Shown here: positions 1 to 5,424 of the stretch, piece by piece
How the letters are laid out: every line of letters begins with the position of its first letter
Position numbering within the stretch: position 1 is the stretch's first letter
Assembly (NCBI GenBank): GCA_910584185.1
Contig: CAJTYC010000084.1
Location: 1 to 9,858 of the forward strand
Direction: 5' to 3'
Source: an uncultured Muribaculaceae bacterium
Lineage (GTDB): Bacteria > Bacteroidota > Bacteroidia > Bacteroidales > Muribaculaceae
DNA length: 9,858 bases
The notes under the pieces: generated by a model
Told to the model about the DNA's origin: nothing
Seen by the model: only the letters and a program-made list of their open reading frames with translations
Databases searched by the model: none
Translations under genes and position numbers: made by a program

Positions 1-250
1 TTTAGTACAGGTTTAGTAACGATTAAAAAAACGCTCCTTATGAGGGAAGAAAGATAGATGCGTGGTGATGCTGGTGTGCGGTTTCCCCGGACGGGGATGC
101 TCGTTGCCATTGTGCTCTGTGCTCGCCTATGCTCTGTGCCAAGACAGGTGCCGGCGTGGCACTAACCCATTGTCTGCGGAATCGAACCTTACTTTTCGCA
201 TCTCCTTCTCTCTTGCCTACAAAAGGAGCGTATGTTTCTGTGATATATGG
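1..250. other. Intergenic stretch with no supported gene
   Basis: No convincing coding region is visible. An open frame on the plus strand (62-319) runs into the antisense of the next gene. Its product is rich in Cys, Arg and Leu without domain character, so I do not call it. The visible structure is minor: the 9-mer GCTCTGTGC occurs twice (114-122 and 131-139), there is a short hairpin GTGCC-N5-GGCAC near 150-165, and a CCCC-GGAC-GGGG hairpin near 84-96. A run of seven A (minus-strand T-tract) near 26-32 has only a 3-4 bp stem beside it, too weak to call a terminator. The stretch is probably the 3' flank of the minus-strand gene that ends at 251. Confidence 0.5.
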
Positions 251-712
251 TTATTCCTCTACAAGGTCGGTGGTGAAGCCAAGGCCTTGTATGCGGAGGT
301 CAAGATGACGGAGTTCTGAAGCGTTCTTGTCATAGAGGCGACGGAATTCACCAACATCGACTGTGCGGACATATTTTATCTCAGAGCGAGAGTAGCGAGA
401 CTCTTTCTCTGTAATGGTGCGGAGTGCAGCATTCAGTGCCTTCACCTTTTGTCCAAGCGCATCACGCTCGGCGAGCAGTGAGGTTATATTCCTGCCGTCA
501 TCCGTCACGGTATTAGCGTTTGTCATATTGATTAGATAGACAAGCCGGCGAAACTCGGCGATGGTCCGGTCCAGTTCTTCCACAACCTGTTCGGGTGTCT
601 CTGAAGGCTCGTCACCCTCCTGAATCTTGATGCAGTCGTTAAGACGGGTCTTGAGCTGCAATATTTTGTTGTTGAGTTGAGCGCGGAGGCTCAATGCTTC
701 TGCCAATTTCAT
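251..712 (-). CDS. DIP1984 family protein (DUF6847-like), small helical protein of unknown function
   Basis: This 153-residue soluble protein opens with MKLAEALSLRAQL and contains QEGDEP, INMTNANT, DGR, LAERDAL and RYSRSEIKYVRTVDV. This order matches my memory of the DIP1984 family (named after a Corynebacterium diphtheriae protein, sometimes annotated 'septicolysin'). The whole chain is predicted alpha-helical with heptad-like Leu/Ile spacing, so a helical bundle or coiled coil is likely. No signal peptide, membrane segment or catalytic motif is visible. The ATG at 712 was chosen because family members begin at MKLAEAL. A longer frame from 781 would add 23 residues translated from an AT-rich repeat (QITQITQIN), which is not credible protein. 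The biochemical function of the family is unknown to me. It is transcribed divergently from the WYL regulator gene, which makes it a possible target of that regulator, but this is inference only. Family assignment is confident; role is not. Confidence 0.88.
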   Translation of the reverse strand: MKLAEALSLRAQLNNKILQLKTRLNDCIKIQEGDEPSETPEQVVEELDRTIAEFRRLVYLINMTNANTVTDDGRNITSLLAERDALGQKVKALNAALRTITEKESRYSRSEIKYVRTVDVGEFRRLYDKNASELRHLDLRIQGLGFTTDLVEE

Positions 713-745
713 GATATTCCGTTTTACAATTGTTCTTAAATGATT

Positions 746-772
746 AATTTGCGTAATTTGCGTAATTTGCGA
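746..772. repeat. Three 9-bp direct repeats AATTTGCGT
   Basis: AATTTGCGT occurs at 746-754 and 755-763, and AATTTGCGA at 764-772, with no spacer. The block lies 34-60 bp upstream of the DIP1984-family start on the minus strand. Read on the minus strand the core is CGCAAATT, the same core as the block at 801-830. Tandem short repeats in a divergent promoter region are typical of multi-site regulator binding. Its actual role is not shown by the sequence. Confidence 0.75.
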
Positions 773-800
773 TTCAACCATTCTGCAAAGTTTTTCTTAT

Positions 801-830
801 CGCAGATTGTCGCAAATTGTCGCAAATTTT
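801..830. repeat. Three 10-bp direct repeats CGCAAATTGT
   Basis: CGCAGATTGT (801-810), CGCAAATTGT (811-820) and CGCAAATTTT (821-830) form a tandem block of period 10, close to one helical turn. The core CGCAAATT is the reverse complement of AATTTGCG in the block at 746-772. The two blocks therefore form an imperfect inverted arrangement around a 28-bp centre. Helical-turn spacing suits a protein bound on one DNA face. The WYL regulator encoded just downstream is an obvious candidate, without direct evidence. Confidence 0.7.
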
Positions 831-933
831 GCTCATCGATTAGTTTCAGGAAGCATTAAAGCAAGGTGTCCCAAGTTATTTTTTATGCTTCCTTGATTAA
901 CGATGCAAAGTTAGCATACCACTGCGCAATAAT

Positions 934-964
934 TTTGCGCAGATTAAAAATTTTGGTAAATTTG
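934..964 (+). promoter_or_regulatory. Bacteroidota-type promoter for the WYL regulator
   Basis: TTTG at 934-937 is followed after 19 bp by TAAATTTG at 957-964. This fits the Bacteroidota vegetative promoter consensus (-33 TTTG, about 19-21 bp, -7 TAnnTTTG). The -7 element ends only 12 bp before the ATG at 977, so the predicted transcript has a leader of roughly ten bases or fewer. The position also decides the start: the longer frame from 866 would begin upstream of the promoter and is therefore rejected. Confidence 0.7.
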
Positions 965-976
965 CAGAAAAACATT

Positions 977-1987
977 ATGGCACAGAACAAAAACGCACTG
1001 TTGAGATACCGCACCATTGACCGTTGCTTGCGCAATACCGGCCGGCGATGGACTCTGCAGGACCTTGTGGACGCTTGCAGCGACGCTCTGTATGAATATG
1101 AGGGTAAACAGGATTTGGTCAGCACCCGCACTGTGCAGCTCGACATTCAGATGATGCGCTCTGACCGATTGGGCTACGAGGCTCCGATAGAGGTCTACGA
1201 CAAGAAATATTACCGATATGCCGACCCTGATTATTCCATAAGCAACCGTCCGCTGTCGCAACATGACATTGACGTACTGAACCGTACCATCGACCTTCTG
1301 CGCCAGTTTGACGAGTTTGACCGCTTCCACGACATGGCCGACGTGGTGAGCCGCCTTCAAGATAAGGTGGCCTCTGCAAGTAAGCGCCGGCCGATTGTGG
1401 ACTTTGAACGGAATCCCAATTTGAAAGGTCTAGAACACCTGAACGCCCTGTATGACATAATCGCCTCACGGCAGACTGTCTGTATCAACTATCGATCTTT
1501 CAACTCACGAAAGCCGGTGCCGTATATACTGTACCCCCACCTGCTAAAGGAATACCGTAACCGTTGGTTTATCTTCGGTTCGCGCGTGGGCGACATGAAA
1601 CTCTTCAATCTTGCTCTTGACCGTATCGTGGATTTCCACCTTTGTCCGGACATTCCTTATAAGGAGAATGCCGACTTTGGGGAGGATTTCTTTAACGATG
1701 TAGTCGGGGTGACTAAGCATGAACGGTTGAAGAAAGAAAAGATAGTTATTAAAGCCGACAACTCACAAGCCAGCTATATCTTAACTAAACCCATCCATTC
1801 TTCCCAGCGCCTTGTAGAAAAAGAGAAAGCTGATGGTTCTATGACATTTGAACTGGAGGTGGTGGTCAATTATGAACTGATAACACAGCTAATCAGCTTC
1901 GGGGCCGGCATCAAAATCCTTTCGCCACAATCGCTGGCCGACAAGATAGCCGACATCTTCCGAAAAGGGGCAGAAATATATCGATAG
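977..1987 (+). CDS. WYL domain-containing transcriptional regulator
   Basis: This is a 336-residue cytoplasmic regulator. Residues about 8-80 are helical and basic (RYRTIDRCLRN, WTLQDLVDACSDAL, STRTVQLDIQMMR) and form an N-terminal winged-helix DNA-binding region. Residues about 155-225 form the WYL domain: VCINYRSF, then PYILYPHLLKEYRNRWFIFG, where the WYL tripeptide position reads W197-F198-I199, then LALDRIVDF. Residues about 240-336 match the C-terminal extension (WCX) region. WYL proteins usually sense nucleic acid or nucleotide ligands and control DNA repair, phage defence or stress genes; the ligand here is unknown. The ATG at 977 was chosen because a TAnnTTTG promoter lies just upstream and residues encoded before it are not family-like. 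The gene is divergent from the DIP1984-family gene and converges on the ATPase gene with a 57-bp gap lacking an obvious terminator hairpin. Autoregulation through the CGCAAATT repeats is plausible. I see no adjacent defence operon. Confidence 0.9.
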   Translation: MAQNKNALLRYRTIDRCLRNTGRRWTLQDLVDACSDALYEYEGKQDLVSTRTVQLDIQMMRSDRLGYEAPIEVYDKKYYRYADPDYSISNRPLSQHDIDVLNRTIDLLRQFDEFDRFHDMADVVSRLQDKVASASKRRPIVDFERNPNLKGLEHLNALYDIIASRQTVCINYRSFNSRKPVPYILYPHLLKEYRNRWFIFGSRVGDMKLFNLALDRIVDFHLCPDIPYKENADFGEDFFNDVVGVTKHERLKKEKIVIKADNSQASYILTKPIHSSQRLVEKEKADGSMTFELEVVVNYELITQLISFGAGIKILSPQSLADKIADIFRKGAEIYR

Positions 1988-2044
1988 CGAGCATATGGTT
2001 CAGTTGGCGGCACACGAAATTTTTCATGTTTCCTAAGATGACTG

Positions 2045-3247
2045 TCAATAGAGGAAACCGAACAGCCACATGGGGATACGGTTCCCGAACCCTGTTTCAT
2101 CGTCATCGGCCACTACAAAGCTATTCGGAATATCGGCTATCTGCTTGAACGATTTTGATGGGCCTCCAACTTCCAGCAGATATTTCTCGTCGACCAAGAA
2201 ATCACCTGCCGGCGGCTCTGTCAACTTATGTTTTGGAGCAATCATAGATGCCACAAAAGTCTCACGTACAGTACCAATCTCGTTTAAAGTACTCAACGCC
2301 GCCAATATATCAGTGTTGTTGAACAGCACTTTGCCTGGCTTAGCCAGTGATTTAGGAGACTTCCAGCCACTATAAAGGCATCTCACTATGGCACCCTTGT
2401 CAAGAAGCTCGAACATCCTTATTATAGTGTTGCGAGACACCTCAATCTTTTTGCTTAAAGACTGAACATTGAGAGTAAATGGCGTTTCAGTGGACATCAC
2501 GTATAGAAGACGGTTCAATTTGTGAAGTGTTTTATACTCCACATTTTCCAAGTCTGGTATGTCGCGGTTTATGGTCGTGTCAAGCAATCTCTCTATACGC
2601 CCATAGTATTCCTGCACATTTCCCGGTGTGTAGAATGGGAAGTAACCTTTCCCGACATAACGGCCGAACAGCGCAAGAACTTTCTCCGGAAGAGAGTTGA
2701 TAATATCCCATTCTGCCTTGTGTGTAGAGTCAAGTATTTCTTCAAGCGACAGGGGCTTTATTTCAGCTATACCCTCAAAGGCAAGATACTCTCTGAAAGA
2801 TAGACCATATAATGTGTACGGAAGACACCGCCGACTGAGGTCGGCCAAAGCCGAGTCAAGATGTATCATAGATGATCCAGTGAAAGCGATATGGTAATCA
2901 GGGTATGAATCATAAATATTTTTCAGTTCCTGTTGCCAGTTTCCTTTGTACCGATGTATCTCATCAAGATACAGATGTGTTCCACCGTGATTGTAATGCC
3001 AGTCGGCAAGGTCGACTATTTTGTTGGACGAGAACCAAAGATTGTCGCAGGAGGCATATAACGCAGTGCCGGCCGGACCGAATACCTCTTTTATGTGCTG
3101 TCTTAGCATGGTCGTCTTTCCAACACCACGTGCCCCTTTTATCATTATGAGCCTATCATTCCAATTGATTTGGTTGTACAGATATCGGAAAGTCTGCATT
3201 TGCACAGTGTTGACAAGCCTTTGAGAAGTCTTTATGAGCGTTTCCAT
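2045..3247 (-). CDS. AAA-type ATPase with winged-helix and degenerate nuclease-like C-terminus
   Basis: This 400-residue protein belongs to the prokaryotic ATPase group often annotated 'ATP-binding protein' or AAA_14/DUF4143-like. Walker A is GARGVGKT (residues 38-45), Walker B is LYLDEIH (92-98), the sensor-like segment is AFTGSS (121-126), and LSRR (137-140) supplies possible arginine fingers. Residues about 260-310 (LSKKIEVSRNTIIRMFELLDKG) look like a winged helix. The C-terminus has GDFLVDEKYLLEVGG, where a PD-(D/E)xK nuclease would have E-x-K; the Lys position is Gly here. The tail ends FGNRIPMWLFGFLY, typical of Bacteroidales members I recall. The ATG at 3247 was chosen because a TAAATTTG promoter element lies at 3270-3263. 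The longer frame from 3361 only translates the 32-bp repeat array into a repeated KCCLERAF-like peptide. Biological role is unknown. Family members are common, variable accessory genes, and the tandem array upstream is a striking companion. Confidence 0.88.
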   Translation of the reverse strand: METLIKTSQRLVNTVQMQTFRYLYNQINWNDRLIMIKGARGVGKTTMLRQHIKEVFGPAGTALYASCDNLWFSSNKIVDLADWHYNHGGTHLYLDEIHRYKGNWQQELKNIYDSYPDYHIAFTGSSMIHLDSALADLSRRCLPYTLYGLSFREYLAFEGIAEIKPLSLEEILDSTHKAEWDIINSLPEKVLALFGRYVGKGYFPFYTPGNVQEYYGRIERLLDTTINRDIPDLENVEYKTLHKLNRLLYVMSTETPFTLNVQSLSKKIEVSRNTIIRMFELLDKGAIVRCLYSGWKSPKSLAKPGKVLFNNTDILAALSTLNEIGTVRETFVASMIAPKHKLTEPPAGDFLVDEKYLLEVGGPSKSFKQIADIPNSFVVADDDETGFGNRIPMWLFGFLY

Positions 3248-3262
3248 TACTAAACTTTTCTG

Positions 3263-3294
3263 CAAATTTAATAAAAATGCTCTTTCCAGACAAC
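3263..3294 (-). promoter_or_regulatory. Candidate promoter for the AAA ATPase gene
   Basis: On the minus strand, TAAATTTG (3270-3263) matches TAnnTTTG exactly. It is preceded 20 bp upstream by GTTG (3294-3291), one base off the -33 TTTG element. The GTTG lies inside the gene-proximal unit of the 32-bp array, so the last repeat overlaps the promoter. The -7 element ends 15 bp before the ATG at 3247, predicting a very short leader. Confidence 0.5.
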
Positions 3295-3491
3295 ACCTTT
3301 CTATATAAAATGCTCTCTCCAGACAACACTTTTGGATAAAAATGCTCTCTCTAGACAACACTTTTTGATAAAAATGCTCTTTCCAGACAACACTTTTGGA
3401 TATAAATGCTCTCTACAGACAACACTTTTGGATAAAAATGCTCTCTCCAGACAACACTTTTGGATAAAAATGCTCTTTCGTAAGAGCATTT
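3271..3491. repeat. Array of seven 32-bp tandem repeats upstream of the AAA ATPase gene
   Basis: The heptamer ATGCTCT starts at 3277, 3310, 3342, 3374, 3406, 3438 and 3470, giving one spacing of 33 and five of 32 bp. A unit reads GGATAAAAATGCTCTCTCC followed by AGACAACACTTTT, with one to three substitutions between copies (for example TATAAA for TAAAAA, and CTAG or ACAG for CCAG). There are no variable spacers, so this is a direct tandem array and not CRISPR. Adjoining units place TCCA and TGGA as a small dyad around AGACAACACTTT-type sequence. Since 32 is not divisible by three, the array codes for a 96-bp cycling peptide in open frames on the minus strand; I regard that as fortuitous. The last unit runs into a perfect hairpin at 3468-3491. 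From memory, similar repeated peptides are predicted near related ATPase genes in other Bacteroides genomes, which I cannot verify here. Confidence 0.9.
3468..3491 (-). terminator. Perfect 10-bp hairpin with T-tract at the distal end of the repeat array
   Basis: AAATGCTCTT (3468-3477), loop TCGT, AAGAGCATTT (3482-3491) form a perfect stem. On the minus strand the stem is followed by TTATCC, and together with the last stem bases gives ATTTTTAT, resembling an intrinsic terminator that would stop minus-strand transcription entering the array. No gene is seen upstream on that strand within about 400 bp, so it could equally be a recognition or boundary hairpin for the repeats. Low confidence for the terminator role; the palindrome itself is certain. 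Confidence 0.4.
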
Positions 3492-3594
3492 AAGGGATTT
3501 TACTCAACCCTCCTATTGAAGACGTGGACGCGCAGAAGCGCATCACTATCTGATGATGCAGTTCATAATGACGAATTTGGGCATTTGCTAAGCA

Positions 3595-3762
3595 TTATAG
3601 GTCGCGCACAAAGTATTCGTGCATTTTCTGCAAATGCCTTTTGCCGACCTTCGGACACAGTCCTCTGTTAAGTGGGGGCCACCACATTCCGACAGACTGT
3701 GTCCAAATGTCAACAAAATTCAAAACCATATAATGCACGATTACTTTGTACGCGACCTATAA
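3595..3762. repeat. 168-bp inverted-repeat cassette with 31-bp arms and a nested 10-bp palindrome
   Basis: The left arm 3595-3625 (TTATAGGTCGCGCACAAAGT then ATTCGTGCATT) and right arm 3732-3762 are reverse complements with two mismatches in 31 bp. Inside, GGACACAGTC (3653-3662) and GACTGTGTCC (3695-3704) form a second perfect palindrome, and GTGG/CCAC lies in its loop. TA flanks TAGGTCGCG on both outer edges (3596-3597 and 3760-3761), as a Tc1/mariner-like TA duplication would, although this is also explained by arm symmetry. The cassette encodes no protein. Candidate identities are a MITE-like non-autonomous element, an invertible segment, or a structured RNA. No TAnnTTTG element was found in the interior on either strand, so a phase-variable promoter is not supported. 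The 103 bp between it and the array (3492-3594) shows nothing notable apart from an 8-mer GGCATTTG (3580-3587) complementary to 3631-3638. Confidence 0.8.
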
Positions 3763-3851
3763 AACGACGCATGCAACATGTTTGGCACTATATTTGTTGT
3801 TGATTGTATGGGGGCGTGCGCAGCAATTGCGCCCGACCGATGAGGGGGATT

Positions 3852-3869
3852 GTAAATATTGAAATTTAC
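3852..3869. promoter_or_regulatory. Dyad GTAAAT-N6-ATTTAC just upstream of the cobW-type gene
   Basis: GTAAAT (3852-3857) and ATTTAC (3864-3869) are perfect complements separated by six bases and end 4 bp before the ATG at 3874. Genes for COG0523 metallochaperones are commonly controlled by Zur or another metal sensor in other bacteria, so this may be a metal-responsive operator. No Bacteroidales Zur consensus was available to compare, and a 6-bp dyad in AT-rich DNA can occur by chance. A TAnnTTTG match (TATATTTG, 3789-3796) lies about 78 bp upstream of the ATG but has no -33 TTTG at the right distance. Confidence 0.3.
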
Positions 3870-3873
3870 GCAC

Positions 3874-5142
3874 ATGAACAAGGACAATGCAGTGCCTGTG
3901 CTGCTTCTCACAGGCTATCTCGGCAGTGGCAAGACCACTCTTCTCAACCGCATTCTTAACAACCGTAAGGGTATCCGCTTTGCCGTTATCGTCAACGATA
4001 TCGGCGAGGTCAATATCGATGCTGACCTTATACAGAAATCGGGTGTCGTCAATACCGCCGACGACAACTTGGTGCCGCTCCAGAACGGCTGCATTTGCTG
4101 CACTTTGAAGATGGACTTGGTGAAGCAGCTTTCGGACCTTGCCGGCAGCGGCAACTTCGACTATATAGTGATTGAGGCGAGCGGCATATGCGAGCCGGAA
4201 CCGATTGCACAGACCATCTGCTCTATGGAGGTTATGGATGAGCAATACACTCACGGGGCAAAAGTGCGGCTCGACAGCATTGTCACCGTGGTTGACGCAC
4301 TCCGCCTGCGCGATGAGTTTGGCGGCGGTGATGCCCTGCAACGCGAAAACCTCGATGAAGAAGATATTGAGAACCTCGTGATCCAACAGATAGAGTTTTG
4401 CAATGTGATTTTGCTTAACAAGATATCGGAAGTGTCAGGTGAGGAGGCTTCAAAAATCAAGGCAGTGGTGCGCGCACTTCAACCCACTGCCGAAATAATA
4501 GACTGCGACTATTGCGACGTGCCCCTTGACAAATTGCTCGACACCGACAACTTTGACTTCGAGAAAGTGTCGACATCAGCCACTTGGGTAAAAGAGATAG
4601 AAAAGCCTCTCGATGAAGTGGAAGATCATCACCATGACCATGAACATGAGCATGAACATGAGCATGAACATGAGCATGAACATGAGCATGAAGACCATTC
4701 GCATTGCGACCATGAGCATGGCCACTGCTGTTGTCATCATCACCACCACGGTGAAGGGGAAGCTGAGGAATATGGCATAGGCACATTCGTATATTATAAC
4801 CGCAAACCATTTTCGCTCAACAAATTCGATTGGTTCTGCATGAAACAATGGCCAAAAAGTGTAATCAGATGTAAGGGTGTATGCTATTTTGAGGAGAACA
4901 CCGATATGTCATATCTCTTTGAGCAGGCCGGCTCCCAAAAGCAACTGCAAGAGGCGGGACGCTGGTATGCCACGGCACCTGTAGAAGACCTCGATATCCT
5001 TATGGCCCGCAACCCCGACCTGATGCGCGACTGGGATGAGAAATATGGCGACCGCATGGAAAAGCTAGTATTCATAGGCCGCAACATGGACAAGGCCGCG
5101 ATTACCGCAGCCCTTGACGCTTGCCTTTCGGAGCTGAAATAA
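3874..5142 (+). CDS. CobW/COG0523 family GTPase, putative metal chaperone with long His-rich segment
   Basis: This 422-residue cytoplasmic G3E GTPase has Walker A GYLGSGKT (residues 14-21), the metal-binding motif C72-I-C74-C75 that defines COG0523, the switch-like EASGICEP (101-108), and NKIS (182-185) at the NKxD nucleotide-specificity position, a degenerate form. Residues 251-292 form a metal-binding stretch with about 22 His: HHH, nine His-Glu pairs, then DHSHCDHEHGHCCCHHHHH. The C-terminal CobW_C domain follows (GIGTFVYYNRKPFSLNKFDWF, about 301-420). His-rich members are linked to zinc (ZigA/YciC-type) or other divalent metal delivery; the specific metal cannot be read from sequence. No cobalamin biosynthesis genes are adjacent, so a cobalt role is not supported. 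The ATG at 3874 was preferred to the TTG at 3859, since MNKDNAVPVLLLTGYLGSGKT is the normal family start. The gene appears monocistronic, bracketed by two inverted-repeat cassettes. Confidence 0.93.
   Translation: MNKDNAVPVLLLTGYLGSGKTTLLNRILNNRKGIRFAVIVNDIGEVNIDADLIQKSGVVNTADDNLVPLQNGCICCTLKMDLVKQLSDLAGSGNFDYIVIEASGICEPEPIAQTICSMEVMDEQYTHGAKVRLDSIVTVVDALRLRDEFGGGDALQRENLDEEDIENLVIQQIEFCNVILLNKISEVSGEEASKIKAVVRALQPTAEIIDCDYCDVPLDKLLDTDNFDFEKVSTSATWVKEIEKPLDEVEDHHHDHEHEHEHEHEHEHEHEHEDHSHCDHEHGHCCCHHHHHGEGEAEEYGIGTFVYYNRKPFSLNKFDWFCMKQWPKSVIRCKGVCYFEENTDMSYLFEQAGSQKQLQEAGRWYATAPVEDLDILMARNPDLMRDWDEKYGDRMEKLVFIGRNMDKAAITAALDACLSELK
4639..4692 (+). repeat. 12-bp microsatellite (CATGAACATGAG) coding for His-Glu repeats in the cobW-type gene
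   Basis: Four and a half perfect copies of CATGAACATGAG lie at 4639-4692, encoding nine His-Glu pairs with alternating GAA and GAG codons. The identity between copies at the nucleotide level points to recent slippage or recombination. Because the unit is 12 bp, copy changes stay in frame and only alter the length of the His/Glu stretch, and so possibly metal-binding capacity. Confidence 0.95.
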
Positions 5143-5171
5143 CAATTCAGCACTCGCAGTTTCATGGTTTT

Positions 5172-5317
5172 ATACGTCGGCGGTGCCTCCTTTTCCCCAG
5201 TGCGCGAAGCATCGTGGTTCGCTATGGTCGTCGCTGGAGGCTCCTCTCTCCCAGTGGCTTCGCGCCGTCAAGACACGTTGCATCGCGACTGGGGGAAAGG
5301 AGGCGCCGCCGACGTAT
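5172..5317. repeat. 146-bp inverted-repeat cassette with 30-bp arms, between the cobW-type gene and uvrA
   Basis: The left arm 5172-5201 (ATACGTCGGCGGTGCCTCCT then TTTCCCCAGT) and right arm 5288-5317 are reverse complements with two mismatches in 30 bp. With one single-base gap the pairing continues about 15 bp further (CGCGAAGCATCGTG against CGCGATGCAACGTG). The interior holds GCGCGAAGC (5202-5210) and its exact complement GCTTCGCGC, an alternative fold. It is GC-richer than its surroundings. It starts 30 bp after the cobW-type stop. It could act as a strong hairpin at the mRNA 3' end, but no T-tract follows, so it is not a classical intrinsic terminator. A MITE-like or REP-like repeat is equally likely. 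Its sequence is unrelated to the cassette at 3595-3762. Short open frames crossing it are not credible genes. Confidence 0.78.
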
Positions 5318-5376
5318 GCTTAGTCTGCCACTTCACAAAAAATGGTGGGGTATTAAACGTGAAATATCGTTAAAAA

Positions 5377-5415
5377 TAACGGCAAAAGTTTGGTTTGGCC
5401 TTACTTTTGCCGTTA
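5377..5415 (+). promoter_or_regulatory. Perfect 13-bp inverted repeat overlapping the candidate uvrA promoter
   Basis: TAACGGCAAAAGT (5377-5389) and ACTTTTGCCGTTA (5403-5415) are exact complements separated by 13 bp. TACTTTTG (5402-5409), an exact TAnnTTTG -7 element, lies in the right arm and ends 15 bp before the uvrA ATG. No TTTG is present at the normal -33 distance, so the promoter may be weak or activator-dependent. A protein bound to this palindrome would cover the -7 region, consistent with a repressor operator. If transcription instead comes from further upstream, the repeat would fold into an RNA hairpin next to the start codon. Confidence 0.5.
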
Positions 5416-5424
5416 CTTTATATT

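Noticed and set aside
14..55. Intrinsic terminator for the minus-strand DIP1984-family gene
   Set aside because: There is a T-tract on the minus strand but the adjoining stem has only 3-4 bp and lies about 200 bp past the stop.
62..319. Plus-strand 85-aa open frame
   Set aside because: Cys/Arg-rich translation without domain features, and it overlaps the antisense of the DIP1984-family gene.
977..3247. WYL regulator plus AAA ATPase as a phage-defence pair
   Set aside because: The genes converge and do not form an operon, and no nuclease, toxin or methyltransferase effector is present; co-function is not supported by this window.
3301..3489. Minus-strand open frame with repeated KCCLERAF / LSKSVVCREH peptide
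   Set aside because: It is simply the translation of the 32-bp array cycling through three frames; no start context and no protein-like composition.
3271..3491. CRISPR array
   Set aside because: The repeats are directly adjacent with a constant 32-bp period and no variable spacers; no cas genes are present.
3595..3762. Phase-variable invertible promoter
   Set aside because: Inverted arms fit, but no TAnnTTTG promoter was found in the interior on either strand and no recombinase gene is nearby; kept only as an alternative for the cassette.
3757..4386. Minus-strand 209-aa open frame opposite the cobW-type gene
   Set aside because: It is antisense to a clear GTPase, crosses the inverted-repeat cassette and has no family character.
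4576..4848. Minus-strand Met/Phe-rich open frame
   Set aside because: It is the antisense of the His-Glu microsatellite.
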